64,000 bases of DNA from Actinomadura sp. HBU206391 (GTDB lineage Bacteria > Actinomycetota > Actinomycetes > Streptosporangiales > Streptosporangiaceae): assembly GCF_014323665.1 (NCBI RefSeq), contig NZ_JABVEB010000001.1, positions 372,001 to 436,000 of the forward strand, given 5' to 3'. Below, one piece after another: positions 32,738-41,226 of the stretch. Each line of letters starts with the position of its first letter. The stretch's first letter is position 1. The notes beneath the pieces are model-generated. The model made no database searches, was not told the origin of the DNA, and was given only the letters and a program-made list of their open reading frames with translations. The position numbers were made by a program, and so were the translations under genes.

Positions 32738-33454
32738 ATGGCGACCGAAGCGGTGAGCGCTGATGACCGTGAACTCGACCGCGACACCTGCACGTGCTTT
32801 GACCCGGGCAGGGTGATCAGGCGACGGCGGGTGCGTTTCCACACCGAGCGCCAGGACACGACGGCCCCGGGCTGGCGGCACCTACTGGAACTGGTCGACG
32901 AGGCGGCCGCCGATGGCCGGGAGGTGTTCCGGCCGCTCCGGGACCTCAGCCCGAGTGAACGGCGGCAGATCGTCACGCTGCCGCCGTCCATCGCCAGGCT
33001 GACCGCGGTCAGGGAGCTCCATCTGTACGGCAGCAATCTCGTGCGGATCCCCCCGGAGATCGGCGCCATGACCGCCCTGGAGGAGTTCACCCCGTACACC
33101 TCGTATCGCCTGCACTGGTTCCCGTACGAGCTGACCAGGTGCACGAGGCTGAGGAGGAGCACCGTGAGCACCCGGGCGCTGTACGGCAACCACAAGATGA
33201 GGCCGCCGTTCCCTCGTCTTCAGCCCGCACGGGCCGCCGCCGCGATCCGCACGTGCAGCGTCTGCGATCGGCCCATGGAGGAAGCCAAGCTCCGCCAGGT
33301 GTGGATCTCACTGCGGGTCGCCGCCGATGTCCTGCCGCTCCTGGTCAACGCGTGCTCGGCGGCCTGCGTCGAGGCGCTACCGGATCCCGCGGAGGGCTAC
33401 GTGCCGGTGCCGCACACGGGCGGCCGCAAAGTCCGTCAGCCTTCCGCCGATTGA
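32738..33454 (+). CDS. Short leucine-rich-repeat protein with Cys motif
   Basis: A 238-residue protein. Residues about 75-125 hold two LRR-like units (LPPSIARLTAVRELHLYGSN, then LVRIPPEIGAMTALEEFTPY), and a third, degenerate one. The C-terminal part has IRTCSVCDRPM and later VNACSAACVEAL, a possible four-Cys zinc site. Similar actinomycete proteins are annotated only as LRR domain-containing. I start at the ATG at 32738; the frame open further upstream only shadows the NADAR gene. It is divergent from that gene with a 78-base gap. Function unknown; a binding role is likely. Confidence 0.78.
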   Translation: MATEAVSADDRELDRDTCTCFDPGRVIRRRRVRFHTERQDTTAPGWRHLLELVDEAAADGREVFRPLRDLSPSERRQIVTLPPSIARLTAVRELHLYGSNLVRIPPEIGAMTALEEFTPYTSYRLHWFPYELTRCTRLRRSTVSTRALYGNHKMRPPFPRLQPARAAAAIRTCSVCDRPMEEAKLRQVWISLRVAADVLPLLVNACSAACVEALPDPAEGYVPVPHTGGRKVRQPSAD

Positions 33455-33553
33455 GCCTCACCCGCCGGCTGAGGGGGACCGGGCCGCGACGGGCACTGAG
33501 AGGGCCACGATCACCGGCGGCACGAGGCAGTACGGGGGCCGTACGCTGGATCC

Positions 33554-34417
33554 GTGACTGACAACGAGCTCGGCTTGTTCCTGCGCGGCCGTCGCGAAGC
33601 CGTCACGCCCGCCGACGTGGGGCTTCCGAGCGGCACCCGCCGTCGTACGCCCGGTCTGCGCCGGGCCGAGCTGGCCACTCTCGCCGGGGTCAGCGTCGAA
33701 TACCTGGCGCGGCTCGAACAGGGCCGCGACCGCCACCCGTCCGTTCAGGTCCTCGGCGCGCTCGCCGACGCGCTGCGGCTGTCTGCGGACGAACGCCTCT
33801 ACCTGCGCCGCCTCTCCAAGGGGACCGGCGGCAATCTCCTCTGCCCGGGCGCCGCACCGCCGGCCCGCTCGGTGCGTCCCACCGTACGGGCGCTGCTCGA
33901 CCGGCTGGAGCCGGCCCCCGCCATCCTGCTCAACCGGCTGAGCGATGTCCTCGCCTTCACCACGGGCTACGAGCGGCTCGCCGGGCCCAGCGGCCTCCTG
34001 GACGCCGATCCGCCCAATCTCATCCGGTTCGTGTTCACCGACCCCCGCGCGCGGGCGAGGTATCCGGACTGGGACCGCGTCGCCGACGAGCAGGTCGCCA
34101 GCCTCAGGAGCGAGGCCTACCGCGCCGACCCGCATGTCGCCGAGCTCGCCGACGAGCTCACCGTGACCGCGGGCGCACCGTTCACCGACCGGCTGCAGGC
34201 CGCTCCGCTCAGCGTCCCCCGACGCACAGGTGTCGAGCGGCTGCTGCATCCGGACGTGGGCGAGCTCCGGCTGGCCTACGAGACGCTCGGGGTCGGGCTG
34301 CCCGACGCCGACGAGCGGCGGCTCATCGTCTACCTTCCCGCCGACGAGGCGACGTCGGCCGCGCTCGACCACCTCAACGGGCGTCAACCCGGCGCGCTCC
34401 GCGCCGTGACCGGCTGA
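33554..34417 (+). CDS. XRE-family regulator with MmyB-like ligand-binding domain
   Basis: A 287-residue regulator starting at GTG. The N-terminal helix-turn-helix is RRTPGLRRAELATLAGVSVE followed by YLARLEQGRDRHPSVQVLGA, typical of the XRE/MmyB group. Residues about 110-280 match the MmyB-like PAS-type ligand-binding domain (PAPAILLNRLSDVLAFTTGY, LIRFVFTDPRARARYPDW, LPDADERRLIVYLP). These proteins usually control a divergent dehydrogenase gene; here the neighbours are an LRR gene upstream and GNAT fragments downstream, so the target may be lost or distant. Confidence 0.9.
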   Translation: MTDNELGLFLRGRREAVTPADVGLPSGTRRRTPGLRRAELATLAGVSVEYLARLEQGRDRHPSVQVLGALADALRLSADERLYLRRLSKGTGGNLLCPGAAPPARSVRPTVRALLDRLEPAPAILLNRLSDVLAFTTGYERLAGPSGLLDADPPNLIRFVFTDPRARARYPDWDRVADEQVASLRSEAYRADPHVAELADELTVTAGAPFTDRLQAAPLSVPRRTGVERLLHPDVGELRLAYETLGVGLPDADERRLIVYLPADEATSAALDHLNGRQPGALRAVTG

Positions 34418-34423
34418 CCGCGG

Positions 34424-34606
34424 GTGCTGCTGGAGATCGAACCCGACAACCACCCCAGCGCCGCGGTGGCTCGAGCCGCGGGCTTCGATCTCACGGACGC
34501 GCTGCCCGAGGTGGTGGAGGACAAGGGGCGGAGCTACGCCCTGCTCACCTGGGCGCATCACCGGGCGGTCGACGCGGGCCGGGCGCCAGGCTCTTTTCGT
34601 AGATGA
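34424..34606 (+). pseudogene. C-terminal stub of a GNAT acetyltransferase
   Basis: A frame beginning six bases after the XRE stop reads LLEIEPDNHPSAAVARAAGF, then DLTDALPEVVEDKGRSYALL before TWAHH. This is the last third of a GNAT protein (the helix that holds the acceptor side plus the final strands). The acetyl-CoA loop is missing and no start signal exists, so it cannot work. Its natural end is at about 34560; the frame then runs on into the convergent GNAT gene. Confidence 0.6.
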
Positions 34607-35144
34607 CGAAATCGCAGGGTGTCGCAAGGAGCGGTGCGAGCGCCGGATAGGTCTCTTCGATGGTTCCGGTACGCATGATCCGATAGCCGATGCGCGTGTA
34701 CCAGCCCGCCAGGAACTCCTTCGACGGATGGGACCAGTTTCGCGGAACGAGCACTTCGAGCTGCATGGTGGAGAGCCCGTCCCGACGGCTCTGCCGCTCG
34801 GCGAAGCGGACCAGTTCCCGGCCGATGCCGGCGCCGCGGTGGCCGGAGTCGGCGGCCAGCATCCCGAACTCGCCCTTGCCGCCGTCAAGACGTTGGACGC
34901 GGACACAACCGACGATCCGCCCGTTCAGGCGGGCTACGGCGATCTGCCCGGCGCGGGTCAGGTCGGCGACCTCGTCCACCGTCGTACGGGCGGCGCCGTC
35001 GATCCACAGCCCGTCCTCGGCCACCGCGTAGACCTGGTTGATCAGGTCGGTGACCCGTTCCATGATCGTCACGTCGACGCTCGCGGTGACGGGCAACGGC
35101 TCGATCTCGATCGGCTGAACCGGCTGCGCGTCAGTTTCGGACAT
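34545..35144 (-). CDS. GNAT-family N-acetyltransferase
   Basis: A 199-residue acetyltransferase with the acetyl-CoA loop DSGHRGAGIGRELVRFAERQ (R-G-x-G-I-G-x-x-L) and preceding strand IVGCVRVQRLDGGKGEFGML. The C-terminal region (FLAGWYTRIGYRIMRTGTIE) carries the motif B Tyr. An N-terminal 40-residue extension is present. Substrate unknown. Its end overlaps the C-terminal GNAT stub tail to tail by 62 bases; the two are not duplicates of each other. Confidence 0.87.
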   Translation of the reverse strand: MSETDAQPVQPIEIEPLPVTASVDVTIMERVTDLINQVYAVAEDGLWIDGAARTTVDEVADLTRAGQIAVARLNGRIVGCVRVQRLDGGKGEFGMLAADSGHRGAGIGRELVRFAERQSRRDGLSTMQLEVLVPRNWSHPSKEFLAGWYTRIGYRIMRTGTIEETYPALAPLLATPCDFVIYEKSLAPGPRRPPGDAPR

Positions 35145-35257
35145 ACAGGTACGTTACCGACCGGCATTCCCGGGGTGACGAAGGCCCACCGACCTGGCCG
35201 GCCGGCCTGCTCAGCCGGTCAGCCGCAGGGGGTACCGGCGCCTGAGAGGATCGGCGG

Positions 35258-35398
35258 ATGCTGACCCTCAAGACGATGGTTCTGGGCGCCACGGACGTGC
35301 GGCGCGCCGTGGATTTCTGGGTTCGAGCGCTCGGGCGCGTTCAGTGCGGGGATCACCGAAGCGTGCGCGTAGAGGGGTATATCCCTGCTTGTACGTGA
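35258..35398 (+). pseudogene. Truncated VOC (glyoxalase-fold) gene
   Basis: An ATG behind GAGAGGATCGGCGG opens MLTLKTMVLGATDVRRAVDF and WVRALGR, the first strand and helix of a VOC/glyoxalase-fold protein. Coding sense ends at about 35340, after which an unrelated 18 codons lead to a TGA. Some 100 residues of the domain are missing. It is a dead 5' fragment; the break may share its origin with the nearby GNAT stub. Confidence 0.6.
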
Positions 35399-35446
35399 AA
35401 AGGGCGGATCACCGCCGAGAGCCGGAAAGCCGAGGGAGGAACCGCC

Positions 35447-35971
35447 ATGCCGTCCACTGATCTGCCGCCGTCCGAGGACGCTCCACAGCACCTGCGGTCG
35501 CTGATCCGTCATTTCGTCGACCTGCGCGACGGAATCCACGGCGGCGAGACGAGCCGGCAGGGAAAGGAGGCCCGCTTCGCCGAGGCGGTCGAGCATCTGG
35601 ACCCGTACGCGCGGCAGGCGCTCAGCGAGATGAACCGCACCCTGCTGCTGGACACCGGCACCGTGACCGCGACCGGGCTCGTCCGCGCGCCCGACGGAGG
35701 ACTCGAAGCGGCGTGGACCCTCACCTGGGCCGAACAACGGGACGCCCAGGTCGAGCCGGTGACCATCAAGGCCTTCTACGGCAGGTCCTTCCACCACCCC
35801 CACCTCGGCGGCGGCACCGTGGGCGTGTGGCCCCTCAACGTGTTCAACGAGCAGGACGCCGCGGCGGAGCTGCCGACACTGAGGAGCATCGCGGCCGCCG
35901 ATCTGCACAACCTCGTCTTCCAGCGCGACTACCGCATAGTCCCCGCCATCACGGCCGGAGCGACCTCATGA
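35447..35971 (+). CDS. Unknown actinomycete protein
   Basis: A 174-residue protein with a strong ribosome site (GGGAGGAACCGCC) before its ATG. It starts with an acidic helical part (HLRSLIRHFVDLRDGIHGG, KEARFAEAVEHLDPYARQAL) and continues with a beta-rich part (AAWTLTWAEQRDAQVEPVTI, then YGRSFHHPHLGGGTVGVWPL). No catalytic motif, signal peptide or membrane helix is seen. I do not recognise a named family. It is convergent with the lipoprotein gene, 19 bases apart. Confidence 0.72.
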   Translation: MPSTDLPPSEDAPQHLRSLIRHFVDLRDGIHGGETSRQGKEARFAEAVEHLDPYARQALSEMNRTLLLDTGTVTATGLVRAPDGGLEAAWTLTWAEQRDAQVEPVTIKAFYGRSFHHPHLGGGTVGVWPLNVFNEQDAAAELPTLRSIAAADLHNLVFQRDYRIVPAITAGATS

Positions 35972-35990
35972 CCTTCGCGGCGCGTGCCGC

Positions 35991-36572
35991 TCAGCCCCTG
36001 CAATCGCTGTAGTTGCCGTACTTGGCCTCGAAACCCCACAGAATGTAGAGATCGCGGGGCACCTTGGAGCACGGGGCCAGACCCGTGTCGCCCACGTAGG
36101 CCCAGGCGGCATCGCCTTCTTTGCGCCAGACATGGGGCCCGCCCTGCCGGCTCAGCTGATTGCCGGCGAACCCGGTGCTGCCGACCGCGTAGTAGGTACT
36201 GGGCTGGCTGTCGACACCCCAGACCACGCCATAACTGACGTCGAGGGGACCTACGACGTCGACGCGGCGCTCATTGGGGAAGGCGTACCGCTGGCTGGAG
36301 AAGTAGGCATCGGCGAGTTGCTTGCGGATGGCCGCTGTGAACGGGAGCCTGGCCGCCGGTCCCGACGGCAGGGCCGTGGCCCCACGCGGAGCGTCGGCTG
36401 AGACGTCGCGGATGCGGGGAGCGCCTTCGGCCCCGTTGCAGGCCGCGATGCCGAGGGCCGTCACCACGCACCCGAAGGCCAGGGCCGCTCTCGCGGACGG
36501 GGATCGCGCCGGGGATTTCATGCCCGCACGCCTCGCTGTCGTCATCTTGGCCGTCCGCGCATTGGCGCTCAC
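35991..36572 (-). CDS. Probable lipoprotein of unknown function
   Basis: A 193-residue exported protein. The signal peptide ends ALAFGCVVTALGIAAC, with the lipobox-like IAAC, so it is probably anchored to the outer face of the membrane. The mature part has FPNERRVDVVGPLDVSYGVV, then WAYVGDTGLAPCSKVPRDLY and a final CRG; the two late Cys may pair. I use the GTG at 36572, as GAGGAACCGAC precedes it; ATGs at 36545 and 36521 also open a working signal peptide. The start lies in a duplicated 23-base unit. Function unknown. Confidence 0.72.
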   Translation of the reverse strand: MSANARTAKMTTARRAGMKSPARSPSARAALAFGCVVTALGIAACNGAEGAPRIRDVSADAPRGATALPSGPAARLPFTAAIRKQLADAYFSSQRYAFPNERRVDVVGPLDVSYGVVWGVDSQPSTYYAVGSTGFAGNQLSRQGGPHVWRKEGDAAWAYVGDTGLAPCSKVPRDLYILWGFEAKYGNYSDCRG

Positions 36573-36613
36573 GTCGGTTCCTCGGTGTGACTCACGTCGG
36601 TTCCTCTGTATGA
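36568..36613 (-). repeat. 23-bp tandem duplication of a ribosome site plus start codon
   Basis: On the minus strand two adjacent copies of a 23-base unit, each containing GAGGAACCGACGTGAG, lie at 36613-36591 and 36590-36568, differing at three positions. Each copy has a Shine-Dalgarno-like GAGGA and a GTG. The downstream GTG (36572) starts the lipoprotein; the upstream GTG (36595) opens an eight-codon ORF (MSHTEEPT) whose TGA overlaps the lipoprotein GTG as GTGA. It creates a coupled upstream ORF by duplication. Confidence 0.7.
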
Positions 36614-36828
36614 AGGGTGCCGCAGTGTGCTCGGCAGAGGTCGGGTGTCCGCTCGCCCCCTCTCGGACATCGCACGTGCCTTTGTCCACCGAGAATGATT
36701 CCCACCCCGTACGGTGCGGATTCCCGGCGCGGGAGGGCTCGCGGCAGAATTGGGGAAACGCGTGCCACTGCCTGAGGGACCGGTGACCTCCGCCGTCGCC
36801 GGGTACGCGAAGTGCGTCCGGAGCCTGT

Positions 36829-38364
36829 TCAGCGGCCCCGGTCGGCGCCGGTCCAGAGCTGGTCGCGCAGGGCACGGCGCAGGATCTTGCCGACCGGGCT
36901 CTTCGGAATGGCGTCGACGAACTCCACGCGTTTGGGCACCTTGTAGCCGGCCAGCCGGGGGCGTACGTGGGCGGTGAGCTCCTCGGCCGTGACCTCGGCT
37001 CCGGGCCTGCGGTGCACGAACGCGACCACCGCCTCGACCCAGCGCTCGTCCGGGGCGCCGACCACCGCGCACTCGGCGACCGCGGGATGCGAGTGCAGCG
37101 CGTCCTCGACCTCACGGGGGTAGACGTTGTAACCGCCGCTGACGATCATGTCCGACGTACGGTCGACGAGATGCATGAAGCCGCGGTCGTCGAAGCGTGC
37201 GACGTCGCGGGTCCGTACCCACCCGTCACCGAGGAAGGTGGCCGCGTTCAGCTCGGGAGCGTTCAGGTAACCGGCCATCGTGAACGGCGCGCGCACCGCC
37301 ACCTCACCCGGTGCGCCGGGCACGACGTCGGCACCGTGTTCGTCGATCAGCCGTAGCTCGACGTCGACGCCGGGCTGTCCGCAGGACCCGAGGGGCGCGT
37401 CGGCGCCGACATGGTCCTCGGGCGACAGCACGGAGATGCACAGCGGCGCCTCGGTCTGGCCGTAGTACTGCGTGAAGATCGGCCCCCAGGCGGCCATCGC
37501 CTCCTCGATGACCGGACGCGGCATCGGCGAGGCCCCGTAGACCACCGACCGCAGGGTGCCGACGTCGGCGGCCGCCCCGCCCGTCGCCAGCAGCATCTGC
37601 AGCATGGTCGGCACCAGGTTGACGTGCGTCACGCCGAGGCGGGGGATCGCCGCGAGGTAGGACTGCGGGTCGAAACCGTCGAGGATCGCGGCGCGCGCAC
37701 CGCGCAGCCAGAACGGCAGCACGAACGTGCCGCTCGCGTGGATCAGCGGGGCGGCATGCAGCATGACGTCGTCGCGTGCCGGGCTCGTGAGGTTCGCCAG
37801 GATGTTGACGACGATCGCCGCGTAACTCGCCTGGGTGTGCTGCGCGGCCTTGAGCCTGCCGGTGGTGCCCGAGGTGTAGAGCGCGAGGATCACGTCATCG
37901 GGCCGTACGGGGAGATCGGGGTCCGTGGCCGACGCCCGATGCATCTCGGCCAGCAGATCGAGGTCGCCGGGCCGGCCGGCGCCCAGGCTCAGGGTGCGCA
38001 GCCCGTCCATCCGGTCGGCCAGTTCGCCGGCGCGTTCGGTCAGCCGGGATTCGTGCACCAGCGTGCGCACTCCCGCGTCGGCGAGCATGCGCTCATGCTC
38101 GGCCACCGACAGCCGGGTGTTCAGCGGCACCCGGCACACCCTGGCCTTGAGGCAGGCGAAGTCGAGCGGCACCGTCCACAGTCCGTTGCCGAGCAGCAGG
38201 CCGACCCGCTCTCCCGCCTCGATGCCCGCGCCGATCAGCACGTTGGCCAGGCGGTTGGCCGCCTGATCGGTCTCGCGGAAGGTCAGTGCCGCGTCGCCGT
38301 ACCGGATGGCCACGCGGTCGCGGTGCCGGCGAGCCCCGGCCCTGACCATGTCCACCGTCAACAT
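36829..38364 (-). CDS. Acyl-CoA synthetase / AMP-dependent ligase
   Basis: A 511-residue member of the ANL adenylate-forming family. Visible core motifs: LALYTSGTTGRLKAA (A3, ATP phosphate loop), FTQYYGQTEAP (A5), GWVRTRDVARFDDRGFMHLV (A7), DRTSDMIVSGGYNVYPREVE (A8 hinge) and IPKSPVGKILRR (A10, catalytic Lys). Members activate a carboxylic acid with ATP to an acyl-AMP and then an acyl-CoA in the cytosol. Substrate unknown, possibly a medium- or long-chain fatty acid. It stands alone, with a 444-base gap upstream that holds DnaA-box-like sites. Confidence 0.92.
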   Translation of the reverse strand: MLTVDMVRAGARRHRDRVAIRYGDAALTFRETDQAANRLANVLIGAGIEAGERVGLLLGNGLWTVPLDFACLKARVCRVPLNTRLSVAEHERMLADAGVRTLVHESRLTERAGELADRMDGLRTLSLGAGRPGDLDLLAEMHRASATDPDLPVRPDDVILALYTSGTTGRLKAAQHTQASYAAIVVNILANLTSPARDDVMLHAAPLIHASGTFVLPFWLRGARAAILDGFDPQSYLAAIPRLGVTHVNLVPTMLQMLLATGGAAADVGTLRSVVYGASPMPRPVIEEAMAAWGPIFTQYYGQTEAPLCISVLSPEDHVGADAPLGSCGQPGVDVELRLIDEHGADVVPGAPGEVAVRAPFTMAGYLNAPELNAATFLGDGWVRTRDVARFDDRGFMHLVDRTSDMIVSGGYNVYPREVEDALHSHPAVAECAVVGAPDERWVEAVVAFVHRRPGAEVTAEELTAHVRPRLAGYKVPKRVEFVDAIPKSPVGKILRRALRDQLWTGADRGR

Positions 38365-38808
38365 CAGGCCTCCTGAGAGTCATGCAGCCGCGTAACCATG
38401 CGGAGTCGATCAGTTCCAAGATCACTACTATCCCCAGTCGAAGGCATATTTTCCACAGGCTGTGGACAACGGCGTATGGGCGATCGGCCTGGAGGCCCGA
38501 GCCGACCGAGCCGCCGTTCCGCCGAGCCTCTCAGTTGGAGGGCCTTCTGAGCTGGACTGACGTCCCTGCGGCAGCAGGATCGCATTCCTCGGCATGGGCA
38601 CGGCAGCGATCCGGCAGACCGGACGGTGATGATTCCGACCAGCGCCAGGGCCGATCCCGGTCAGGTGGTCACCTCTCAGTGATCTCTCGCCGGCCCCCGC
38701 TGTGCCCAGGGCGCGCACATACCTGACCCGCATGACGACGAACCCCGGCGCGACCGGAGGCCCCAAGGGGCCGAGGCGCCGGTGACGATAGAAAGGTGCA
38801 GTTCGACC
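38365..38808. other. Intergenic stretch with an inverted pair of DnaA-box-like sites
   Basis: No gene is visible in 444 bases. TTTTCCACA (38449-38457) and TGTGGACAA (38461-38469) form an inverted pair three bases apart; the second is an exact match, on the complementary strand, to the TTGTCCACA box used by actinomycete DnaA, the first differs by one base. Nothing else that marks a replication origin is present. The rest may hold the promoters of the two divergent flanking genes. Confidence 0.5.
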
Positions 38809-39495
38809 ATGTCGACCCACGATTCCAACGGGACCGCCACCCCCATGGCGCCCGCGTCCACTCCCACGGGCTCCGCGGGGTTCACCGGGCCCGGCGGACC
38901 CGCCGCCCGCCCCCACCGACGCGCCACCAGCGGTATGGCGATCGCGACGCTCATTCTCGGGGTCGCGGGATTCCTGGTGATCACGATCCCGGTGAGCCTG
39001 GTCCTCGGGGTGCTCTCCCTCGTGCGCACCGGACGCCAGGGTCAGAAGGGCAAGGGCCTGGCCACGACCGGCATGGTGCTGGCGGTCGCGTGGGCCGTGG
39101 GCCTCGCCGTCGTCGTCGCCAAGGCGGCCGATTCGCCGGAGCCCGCGCGAGACGCGAAGGGTCAGATCAGCGAGGCCACGCAGGCGGCGCCGGAGAAGCT
39201 CAAGGTCGGGGACTGCGTGGCGCAGATCAACGACACGGAGGTCTCTGACGTACGGGCGCAGCCGTGCAGCCGGCCGGGCAGCGGCAAGGTGTTCGCGATC
39301 TTCCAGCTCACCCATCGCGCGTGGCCGGGCGAGGCGGCCGCCAACAAGCGGGCCGGTGACGACTGCGTCAAGCGCTACGAGCGGTCACGCCAGCAGGCCA
39401 AAAAGCAGTCCGAGATCCAGTTCCTCCGTCCCACGGAGGCCAGCTGGCGGCTGGGCGACCGGAGGGTCGTGTGCCTGGTGGTCCCCAAGGCCTGA
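38809..39495 (+). CDS. DUF4190-type membrane protein with septum-formation-like domain
   Basis: A 228-residue membrane protein. A Pro/Thr/Gly-rich cytosolic tail (residues 1-45) leads to two membrane helices (MAIATLILGVAGFLVITIPV, then GMVLAVAWAVGLAVVVA) separated by a basic loop: the DUF4190 layout. The outer part has LKVGDCVAQINDTEVSDVRA and PCSRPGSGKVFAIFQL, with paired Cys, like the septum-formation domain of actinomycete cell-envelope proteins. I start at the ATG at 38809; an in-frame GTG at 38782 is possible. Role unknown; probably in the cell envelope. Confidence 0.8.
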   Translation: MSTHDSNGTATPMAPASTPTGSAGFTGPGGPAARPHRRATSGMAIATLILGVAGFLVITIPVSLVLGVLSLVRTGRQGQKGKGLATTGMVLAVAWAVGLAVVVAKAADSPEPARDAKGQISEATQAAPEKLKVGDCVAQINDTEVSDVRAQPCSRPGSGKVFAIFQLTHRAWPGEAAANKRAGDDCVKRYERSRQQAKKQSEIQFLRPTEASWRLGDRRVVCLVVPKA

Positions 39496-39551
39496 CAGAC
39501 GGGAGGCGGTGACGGCCGCCTCGTCATGACCCGGGGGCGGGCGGCGTCGGC

Positions 39552-39746
39552 TTGTGCCGGCGCCGCCCCTGTTTCACCCCCGCGTACGAGTGGACCCTGG
39601 ACATCCAGGACCTGACGCCCCTCGTCCGCAAGATCCATAAATTGATCCGTGCCGGCGAAGCGGCCAAGGCCAAGGATCTGCTGCCGCGCGAACGCGTCTA
39701 TCCCCTCGCCCTCGAACTCGCCAGGCGAGTCGGCGTGGACGTCTAG
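39552..39746 (+). CDS. Possible small protein of 64 codons or less
   Basis: The frame from a TTG has well-biased codons from about 39592 on: LDIQDLTPLVRKIHKLIRAG, then EAAKAKDLLPRERVYPLALE and LARRVGVDV. It looks like a short helical protein, or the tail of a lost gene. No good start or ribosome site is seen. I recognise no family. Confidence 0.4.
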   Translation: MCRRRPCFTPAYEWTLDIQDLTPLVRKIHKLIRAGEAAKAKDLLPRERVYPLALELARRVGVDV

Positions 39747-39799
39747 GACCGTCCGTGGCCCGGCGGCGTCCCGACCGGCCGTGCTCGGTGGCAGGGCGG

Positions 39800-40198
39800 C
39801 TACGTCGCCGCGCGCCGGGGTTGGAGGAGATCCCAGCGGTTGCCGTACAGGTCTTCGAACACGGCGACCTTCCCGTAGTCCTCCTCGCGCGGGGTCTCCA
39901 GGAACGCGACTCCCGCCGCGCGCATCCGGGCGTGATCGCGGTCGAAGTCCTCGGTGTAGAGGAACATGCCGACCCGGCCGCCGGTCTGCTCGCCCACCCG
40001 CGACTCTTGGTGAGGGGTCGCCGCCCGGGCCAGCAGCACCGCGGTCTCGCTCGCGCCGCGAGGAGCGACCACCACCCAGCGCTTGTGCTCGTCCAGGCGG
40101 GTGTCCTCGCGCAACTCGAAGCCGAGGGCGTCGACATAGAAGGAGATGGCCTCGTCATAGTCGCGTACGACGACGGTCACGAGTCCGAGGTACGGCAT
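39800..40198 (-). CDS. VOC-family (glyoxalase-fold) protein
   Basis: A 132-residue single VOC domain with both beta-alpha-beta-beta-beta halves: YLGLVTVVVRDYDEAISFYV with DALGFELREDTR, and FDRDHARMRAAGVAFLETPR followed by AVFEDLYGNRWDLLQP. The C-terminal E-D-x-x-G-N-x-x-D/E pattern includes a usual metal-ligand acidic residue. Members include glyoxalases, dioxygenases and antibiotic-binding proteins; the substrate is not predictable. It is divergent from the dehydrogenase gene across 116 bases. Confidence 0.9.
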   Translation of the reverse strand: MPYLGLVTVVVRDYDEAISFYVDALGFELREDTRLDEHKRWVVVAPRGASETAVLLARAATPHQESRVGEQTGGRVGMFLYTEDFDRDHARMRAAGVAFLETPREEDYGKVAVFEDLYGNRWDLLQPRRAAT

Positions 40199-40314
40199 CC
40201 GCCGATTATGCCAAGGGCCATGGGGCGTGCCCTGTGGGGGATGCCGAGAGCGGCGACCGGGGGTGCTTCACTGGAACGCGAGAGTCCTTCCATGCAACAG
40301 GGAGAGATCCGTAC

Positions 40315-41190
40315 ATGACCGAAAAGACCTCGGTGGCAGTCCTCGGTACCGGCATCATGGGCGCGGCGATGGCCCGCAACCTCGTCATGGCCGGTCATGA
40401 CGTCCGCGTCTGGAACCGCACCAGGGCCAAGGCCGAGCCGCTCGCGGGTGACGGCGCCCGGGTCGCCGGCACCCCGGCCGAGGCCGTCGACGGTGCCGAC
40501 GTCGTCCTGACGATGCTGCACGACGGCCCCTCGGTCGGCGACGTGATGCGGGAGGCGGCTCCGGCATTGCGCCGCGGCGCCGTCTGGGCGCAGTGCTCCA
40601 CCGTCGGGCTGGCGGCGCTCCCGGAGCTCGCGGCCTTCGCCGGCGAACACGGCCTCGTCTTCGTCGACGCGCCGGTGCTCGGCACCCGGCAGCCGGCGGA
40701 GAACGGGCAACTGCTGATCCTGGCCGCCGGCCCGGACGAGGCCCGCCCGGCCCTCGCCCCCGTCTTCGACGCGGTCGGCAGCCGTACGATCTGGGCCGGC
40801 GACGACGGCGCGGTGGGCGCGGCCACCCGCCTCAAACTCGTCGCCAACAGCTGGGTGCTCGCGATCACGAACGGCACCGCCGAGGCGCTGGCCCTCGCCA
40901 AGGGCCTCGACGTCGACCCGCGGGACTTCCTGGGCCTCATCGCCGGAGGCCCGCTCGACGTGGGGTATCTGCATGTGAAGGCGGCCGCGATCCTCGACGA
41001 CGACCTCACCCCGAGCTTCTCGACCACCACGGCCGAAAAGGACGCCCGTCTGATCGTCGCGGCGGGGGAAGAGGCGGGCGTGCGGATGGACCTGGCCGCG
41101 GCGGGCGCCGAGCGCTTCCGCCGGGCGGTCGCTCAGGGCCACGGCGACGAGGACATGGCGGCCTCGTACTTCGCCAGTTTCGACGACTGA
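40315..41190 (+). CDS. 3-hydroxyisobutyrate dehydrogenase-like NAD(P)-dependent reductase
   Basis: A 291-residue beta-hydroxyacid dehydrogenase. The Rossmann motif is VAVLGTGIMGAAMARNLVMA; FVDAPVLGTRQPAENGQL is the substrate-binding loop (normally DAPVSGG; here the second Gly is replaced by Thr), and LKLVANSWVLAITNGTAEAL contains the catalytic Lys region (K-x-x-x-N). GGGAGAG precedes the ATG. Homologues oxidise or reduce short hydroxyacids or imines in the cytosol. The TetR gene follows 150 bases later on the same strand. Confidence 0.9.
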   Translation: MTEKTSVAVLGTGIMGAAMARNLVMAGHDVRVWNRTRAKAEPLAGDGARVAGTPAEAVDGADVVLTMLHDGPSVGDVMREAAPALRRGAVWAQCSTVGLAALPELAAFAGEHGLVFVDAPVLGTRQPAENGQLLILAAGPDEARPALAPVFDAVGSRTIWAGDDGAVGAATRLKLVANSWVLAITNGTAEALALAKGLDVDPRDFLGLIAGGPLDVGYLHVKAAAILDDDLTPSFSTTTAEKDARLIVAAGEEAGVRMDLAAAGAERFRRAVAQGHGDEDMAASYFASFDD

Positions 41191-41226
41191 TCGACCGCAG
41201 GTCCTCCGTCGCCACTTGACGTCTCT

